Shown: piece by piece, positions 7,257-9,869 of the stretch | How the letters are laid out: each line of letters opens with the position of its first letter | Numbering within the stretch: position 1 is the stretch's first letter | From: Wolbachia sp. | GTDB lineage: Bacteria; Pseudomonadota; Alphaproteobacteria; Rickettsiales; Anaplasmataceae | Reading direction: 5' to 3' | DNA length: 9,869 nt | NCBI GenBank assembly: GCA_022836975.1 | Contig: JAIXMJ010000027.1 | Span: 1-9,869, forward strand | The notes under the pieces: model-generated | What the model saw: only the letters and a program-made list of their open reading frames with translations | Told to the model about the DNA's origin: nothing | The model's database searches: none | Made by a program: the position numbers and the translations under genes

Positions 7257-7811
7257 TTATTTCGGAACTAATAAATCTTGAATATTTTCTTTTCTTCTCT
7301 TTATAACATTTAGTTCTTTCAAAACATAACTAATATCTTTCCGGTCGGCTTCCTTGGTGGTGCTAAGCAATACGGAAAACATAGAAAGTGGAGATTTACT
7401 AATAATTTTTTCTAGGGTATTTAAAGAGAACAGTTCTTGATCTATTTTTATAAACTGGTTGATGATGCTTCTCTTTATTTTATATGATACAAATAGGTTT
7501 TCAAAAAGAAAATATAAGAAGGAAGCTAATGGCTTATCTAGTGCGCTTATATCCCATGCATCATAATATGCAGCAATTTCGTTCTGTTGTTTTAACTCTT
7601 TGATCCACTCTTTAAGAAAAAAAGTTTTACCCGATCCACTATATCCTTCTAAAGAGATAATAGTAAATGAATTATTTACACTCTTTATTACAGTATTAAA
7701 TTTATCTGCAAATTGTTGGTAACCAAGATAGTCATTTTTCCACGCCTTTTCTATGATCGGCTTTTCCTTTTTACAAGATATTATCGACGATATAAGCTTC
7801 TGTAGACACAT
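7257..7811 (-). CDS. N-terminal fragment of a KAP-family P-loop NTPase (probably a broken gene)
   Basis: A 184-residue open frame. Walker A is EGYSGSGKTFF, with the P-loop at residues 56-63. It is followed by YYDAWDISALDKPLASFLYF (about 82-101), the A-W-x(n)-P-x-x-x-F block typical of the KAP NTPase family, whose members are often membrane-associated or involved in phage or host defence. Full KAP proteins are much longer, commonly 450 residues or more. This frame stops at 7257 before any Walker B (DDLDR-like) motif, and none is visible in the three minus-strand frames down to 7098. The ATG at 7811 comes one base after the folC stop, so it would be translated by coupling if folC is. ATP binding may survive in principle, but hydrolysis is unlikely. 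I read it as the first half of a dead gene. Confidence 0.7.
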   Translation of the reverse strand: MCLQKLISSIISCKKEKPIIEKAWKNDYLGYQQFADKFNTVIKSVNNSFTIISLEGYSGSGKTFFLKEWIKELKQQNEIAAYYDAWDISALDKPLASFLYFLFENLFVSYKIKRSIINQFIKIDQELFSLNTLEKIISKSPLSMFSVLLSTTKEADRKDISYVLKELNVIKRRKENIQDLLVPK

Positions 7812-7812
7812 C

Positions 7813-9072
7813 TCACGTAATATCTCTTAACATTTTATCTGAGATTTCAGGTCCATTCTCAATTGCGAAATCTCTAGCTAAAAATAGTGACCCACAAATT
7901 AATATAGTTCTCACATTCTGGTCAATAGTTCTTAATATATAGTTCAATATGGCATCTCTTATAGATTCACACTCAACAGCATTTATTCCTATTATAGACG
8001 CTGTTTCCCTAATTAAAGCTGCATTAATTGCATTAAGTTCCGACTGCACACAAACTGCACACAACAGTTTAGTATATGGTTTAAAGTGCTGTAAAAACCT
8101 TTCTATATTTTTATTGCGAGTAAGACCAAAAATTACATATACCCCTTCTGGAAAGTTACATGCAATCCATTCAGCTAGTACTTTTGCACCATCTTCGTTA
8201 TGCGCCCCATCTAAGAAAAGTTTCCAGTTGTTTGGTAAGAGTGAAACTAATATTCCTGCCTTTATATGTTCTAATCGCGCAGGCCAGTAAGCATGTTGCA
8301 GACCCTTAGCAATATCTTCTTCACAAATATCAAATCCATATTTTCCACTTAAAATACTGCAAGCTGCTATGGCATTGCCAGCGTTTATTATTTGGTGATT
8401 ACCTTTAAGAGAAGGTAAGGGAAACTCAGTTGATTGTATCAATGATTGAAAGATCACTTTTCTATCTTTTTGATAACAATGCCATTCTAATCCACCTCTG
8501 TATAAAGGAGATTTTTTTAGTGCTGCATGACATCCTAAAACATCCATTACAGATTCTTTCTGTGATGCGATCACACAGGGGACATTGTTTTTCATTATTC
8601 CAGCCTTTTCTCCTGCTATAATTTCTACGGCAGGTCCAAGATATTCTGTATGATCTAGAGAAATAGATGTGATTATTGTTAAGATTGGATTTTCTATAAC
8701 GTTTGTTGCATCAAGCCTACCTCCCATCCCTACTTCTATTAGCACAATATCAGCTTTATTACGTGCAAAAGCTAAAAAGGCTGCGATAGTTGTAGCTTCA
8801 AAAAAAGTAATTGGTTGATCATTAATAACTATACGGCATTCTTCTAATAGATTGTATAATTCATTATCACTGATATATTCACCTGCAACTACTATTCTTT
8901 CATTAAAATGTATTAGATGTGGAGAAGTGTATGTATGGACTCTGTATCCTGCTGCCTGTATTATGTATCTTATGAACGCTAATGTTGAACCTTTGCCATT
9001 AGGTAAAGGTCTACCCCGAGCCAATGTTGCGTTTGAATTTTCAAATTTCCCGCAAATTGAACCTGGTAGCAA
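7813..9072 (-). CDS. folC: folylpolyglutamate synthase / dihydrofolate synthase with a replaced N-terminus
   Basis: FolC adds glutamate to dihydropteroate or folates using ATP. From residue 25 on, the family motifs are complete: NGKGST (P-loop), YTSPHLIHFNERI, TFFEATTIAAF, VGMGGRLDATNV, SISLDHTEYLG, AGEKAGIMK, GNHQIINAGNA, PARLE and DGAHN. What is wrong is the beginning. Residues 1-23 are encoded by the inserted palindromic element (9004-9210), and the P-loop reads LPNGKGS where the family has GTNGKGS. About 40-50 N-terminal residues are missing. The only start available before the P-loop region is the TTG at 9072 or another non-ATG codon inside the element, with a stop directly before it and no Shine-Dalgarno. 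I found no folC-like N-terminus beyond the element. Activity is doubtful, although the remaining frame is intact. Confidence 0.85.
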   Translation of the reverse strand: MLPGSICGKFENSNATLARGRPLPNGKGSTLAFIRYIIQAAGYRVHTYTSPHLIHFNERIVVAGEYISDNELYNLLEECRIVINDQPITFFEATTIAAFLAFARNKADIVLIEVGMGGRLDATNVIENPILTIITSISLDHTEYLGPAVEIIAGEKAGIMKNNVPCVIASQKESVMDVLGCHAALKKSPLYRGGLEWHCYQKDRKVIFQSLIQSTEFPLPSLKGNHQIINAGNAIAACSILSGKYGFDICEEDIAKGLQHAYWPARLEHIKAGILVSLLPNNWKLFLDGAHNEDGAKVLAEWIACNFPEGVYVIFGLTRNKNIERFLQHFKPYTKLLCAVCVQSELNAINAALIRETASIIGINAVECESIRDAILNYILRTIDQNVRTILICGSLFLARDFAIENGPEISDKMLRDIT

Positions 9073-9210
9073 TCAATCGTGTTAATACACGACTCGATTG
9101 ATTCATTTTTCGTTTATTTTTTATTCGAATTAAATTTGCATAATTAAATTTTCAAAATTTTTGTAACAGATGCGGGAAAATCCGCAACATTGGCTCGGGG
9201 TAGACCTTTA
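9004..9210. mobile_element. 207-bp palindromic insertion (MITE-like or Rickettsiales palindromic-element-like) in folC
   Basis: The ends are a perfect 28-bp inverted repeat: 9004-9031 begins TAAAGGTCTACCCCGAGCC, and 9183-9210 is its exact reverse complement. Further in, TTTCCCGCA (9046-9054) pairs with TGCGGGAAA (9171-9179), and the left arm carries an extra self-complementary TTTGAATTTTCAAA (9032-9045). A central stem-loop lies at 9071-9103. Both ends carry TA, so a TA target duplication, as in IS630/Tc1-mariner elements, is possible. There is no transposase inside, so it would be non-autonomous. It sits at the folC P-loop codons and supplies the start of that frame. No second copy is present in the window. 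Confidence 0.8.
9071..9103. repeat. stem-loop at the centre of the palindromic insertion
   Basis: AATCAATCG (9071-9079) pairs perfectly with CGATTGATT (9095-9103). An alternative inner stem, TCGTGT (9077-9082) with ACACGA (9087-9092) around a TAAT loop, competes with it. Together with the terminal repeats it would let a transcript fold into one long hairpin with a branched tip. The proposed TTG start of folC at 9072 lies inside this stem, which would hinder initiation. Confidence 0.65.
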
Positions 9211-9288
9211 AAAAACTGTTATTGACTGTGGCGTAAAGTTAGAAAATATAGAAGTTAGACAATTAGCAAATATTTCTTTCAAAAATAC

Positions 9289-9354
9289 CTAATTAGCAAA
9301 CGCATCTCCTCTATTCTTCAGCATTCTAGGCACTTGAAAATGATCAGATCCTTA
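9289..9354 (-). pseudogene. decayed fifth TPR repeat downstream of the TPR gene stop
   Basis: Continuing in the TPR frame past the stop codons, the translation reads GSDHFQVP, then ML-N and AF, matching GPDHFQVATTLGNLARAF of the intact units residue for residue at the expected 126-bp register. It ends at another stop at 9289-9291. In place of the His-Tyr codons there are two adjacent stops (TAA TAA). This is clear residue of an older, longer array. Confidence 0.7.
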
Positions 9355-9869
9355 TTATTGTTCACCAATTTTCAACGCCCTATCTAGCAACGTTTTCATC
9401 GTTTGGAAGTCGCCTAAATCACTATAAGCACTTGCTAAATTTTGAAGGGTTTTAGCCACTAGAAAATGATCAGGTCCATAATGTTGTTCTTGAATTTTCA
9501 ACGCCCTTTCTAGCAACGTTTTCATCGTTTGAGGATCGCCTAAATCACTATAAGCACTTGCTAAATTTACAAGCGTTGTAGCCACTTGAAAATGATCAGG
9601 TCCATAATGTTGTTCTTTAATTTTCAACGCCCTTTCTAGCAACGTTTTCATCGTTTGAGGATCGCCTAATTCGTCAAAAGCCCTTGCTAAATTTCCAAGC
9701 GTTGTAGCCACTTGAAAATGATCAGGTCCATAATGTTGTTCTTTAATTTTCAATGCCCTTTCTAGCAACGTTTTCTTCGTTTGAGGATCGCCTAAATCAC
9801 CATAAGCATTTGCTAAATTTTCAAGCGTTGTAGCCACTTGAAAATGATCAGGGCCATAATGGAGTTCTT
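9342..9869. repeat. 126-bp tandem DNA repeat array
   Basis: The marker GATCAGGTCCATAATG recurs at 9468, 9594 and 9720, with variants at 9846 (GATCAGGGCC) and 9342 (GATCAGATCC), always at exactly 126-bp spacing. The units encode the 42-residue TPR repeats. Differences are few and concentrated at the variable residue after ATTL and in the AYSDLGD helix. Such arrays change copy number by slippage or recombination and are prone to mis-assembly. Confidence 0.9.
9355..9869 (-). CDS. tetratricopeptide repeat protein, kinesin-light-chain-like (5' end outside the window)
   Basis: The frame is open to the window edge, so the N-terminus is missing; a GTG at 9837 is not the true start. The visible part is four units of exactly 42 residues with consensus EQHYGPDHFQVATTLxNLA, then AYSDLGDPQTMKTLLERALK and I plus one residue. 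This is the TPR_12/kinesin-light-chain type, each unit forming a helix pair that stacks into a protein-binding superhelix. No signal peptide or catalytic domain is visible. The units are nearly identical in DNA, which points to recent expansion. The frame closes with KIGEQ followed by two adjacent stops, inside what would be unit five, so the protein is truncated relative to its ancestor. Such TPR proteins in intracellular bacteria often bind host or bacterial partners; the partner here is unknown. Confidence 0.85.
   Translation of the reverse strand, partial: ELHYGPDHFQVATTLENLANAYGDLGDPQTKKTLLERALKIKEQHYGPDHFQVATTLGNLARAFDELGDPQTMKTLLERALKIKEQHYGPDHFQVATTLVNLASAYSDLGDPQTMKTLLERALKIQEQHYGPDHFLVAKTLQNLASAYSDLGDFQTMKTLLDRALKIGEQ

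Noticed and set aside
7949..8290. A 113-codon + strand open frame opposite folC
   Set aside because: It is antisense to well-conserved FolC motifs and has no start signals or recognisable domain.
9004..9210. CRISPR or phage attachment site as an explanation of the repeats around 9004-9210
   Set aside because: There are only two copies, in inverted orientation, with a palindromic interior; no spacer array, tRNA or integrase is nearby.
9212..9292. Short + strand open frame reading TVIDCGVKLENIEVRQLANI, and an overlapping minus-strand frame of similar length
   Set aside because: Each is only about 26 codons, has no start and matches no family I know. I cannot decide whether either is the cut end of a gene interrupted by the palindromic element, so neither is reported as a feature.

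Overview
The window is AT-rich and looks like the chromosome of an obligately intracellular alphaproteobacterium of the order Rickettsiales. An Anaplasmataceae or Midichloriaceae relative fits best, because a phosphoglycerate mutase (gpmI) is kept, and glycolytic enzymes are generally absent from Rickettsia and Orientia. The evidence is the compact alphaproteobacterial set of mdh, nuoABC, ctaA and folC, the low-GC codon use, and several decaying or mobile pieces. No rRNA or species marker is present, so the genus is an inference.

Layout, left to right. Positions 1-101 hold the last codons of an IS5-type transposase on the + strand, followed by about 200 bp without a gene. Positions 304-3954 form one tightly packed minus-strand operon: a lineage-specific 313-residue protein, a HIT-family nucleotide hydrolase, nuoA, nuoB, nuoC and mdh. 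Four junctions overlap or nearly touch and the fifth gap is 13 nt. A convincing sigma70-type promoter sits upstream at 4002-4030. It is divergent from a second promoter (4071-4099) that drives tRNA-Asn(GTT) and, 14 nt later, gpmI on the + strand. gpmI ends in a 30-nt tail-to-tail overlap with ctaA (heme A synthase) on the minus strand.

The right third (6688-9869, all minus strand) shows genome decay. It holds a KAP-family P-loop NTPase broken into two pieces that lacks its Walker B region, and a folC whose 5' end has been replaced by a palindromic insertion. That insertion is about 207 bp with perfect 28-bp terminal inverted repeats. The window ends in an array of near-identical 42-residue TPR (kinesin-light-chain-like) repeats, closed by two adjacent stop codons inside what was a fifth repeat.

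Functionally, the intact genes serve respiratory energy metabolism: malate oxidation feeds NADH to complex I, and heme A feeds cytochrome oxidase. There is also one lower-glycolysis/gluconeogenesis step. The most interesting items are the MITE-like or Rickettsia-palindromic-element-like insertion that supplies the start and first 23 codons of folC, the unrecognised protein heading the complex I operon, and the tRNA that doubles as the leader of gpmI.
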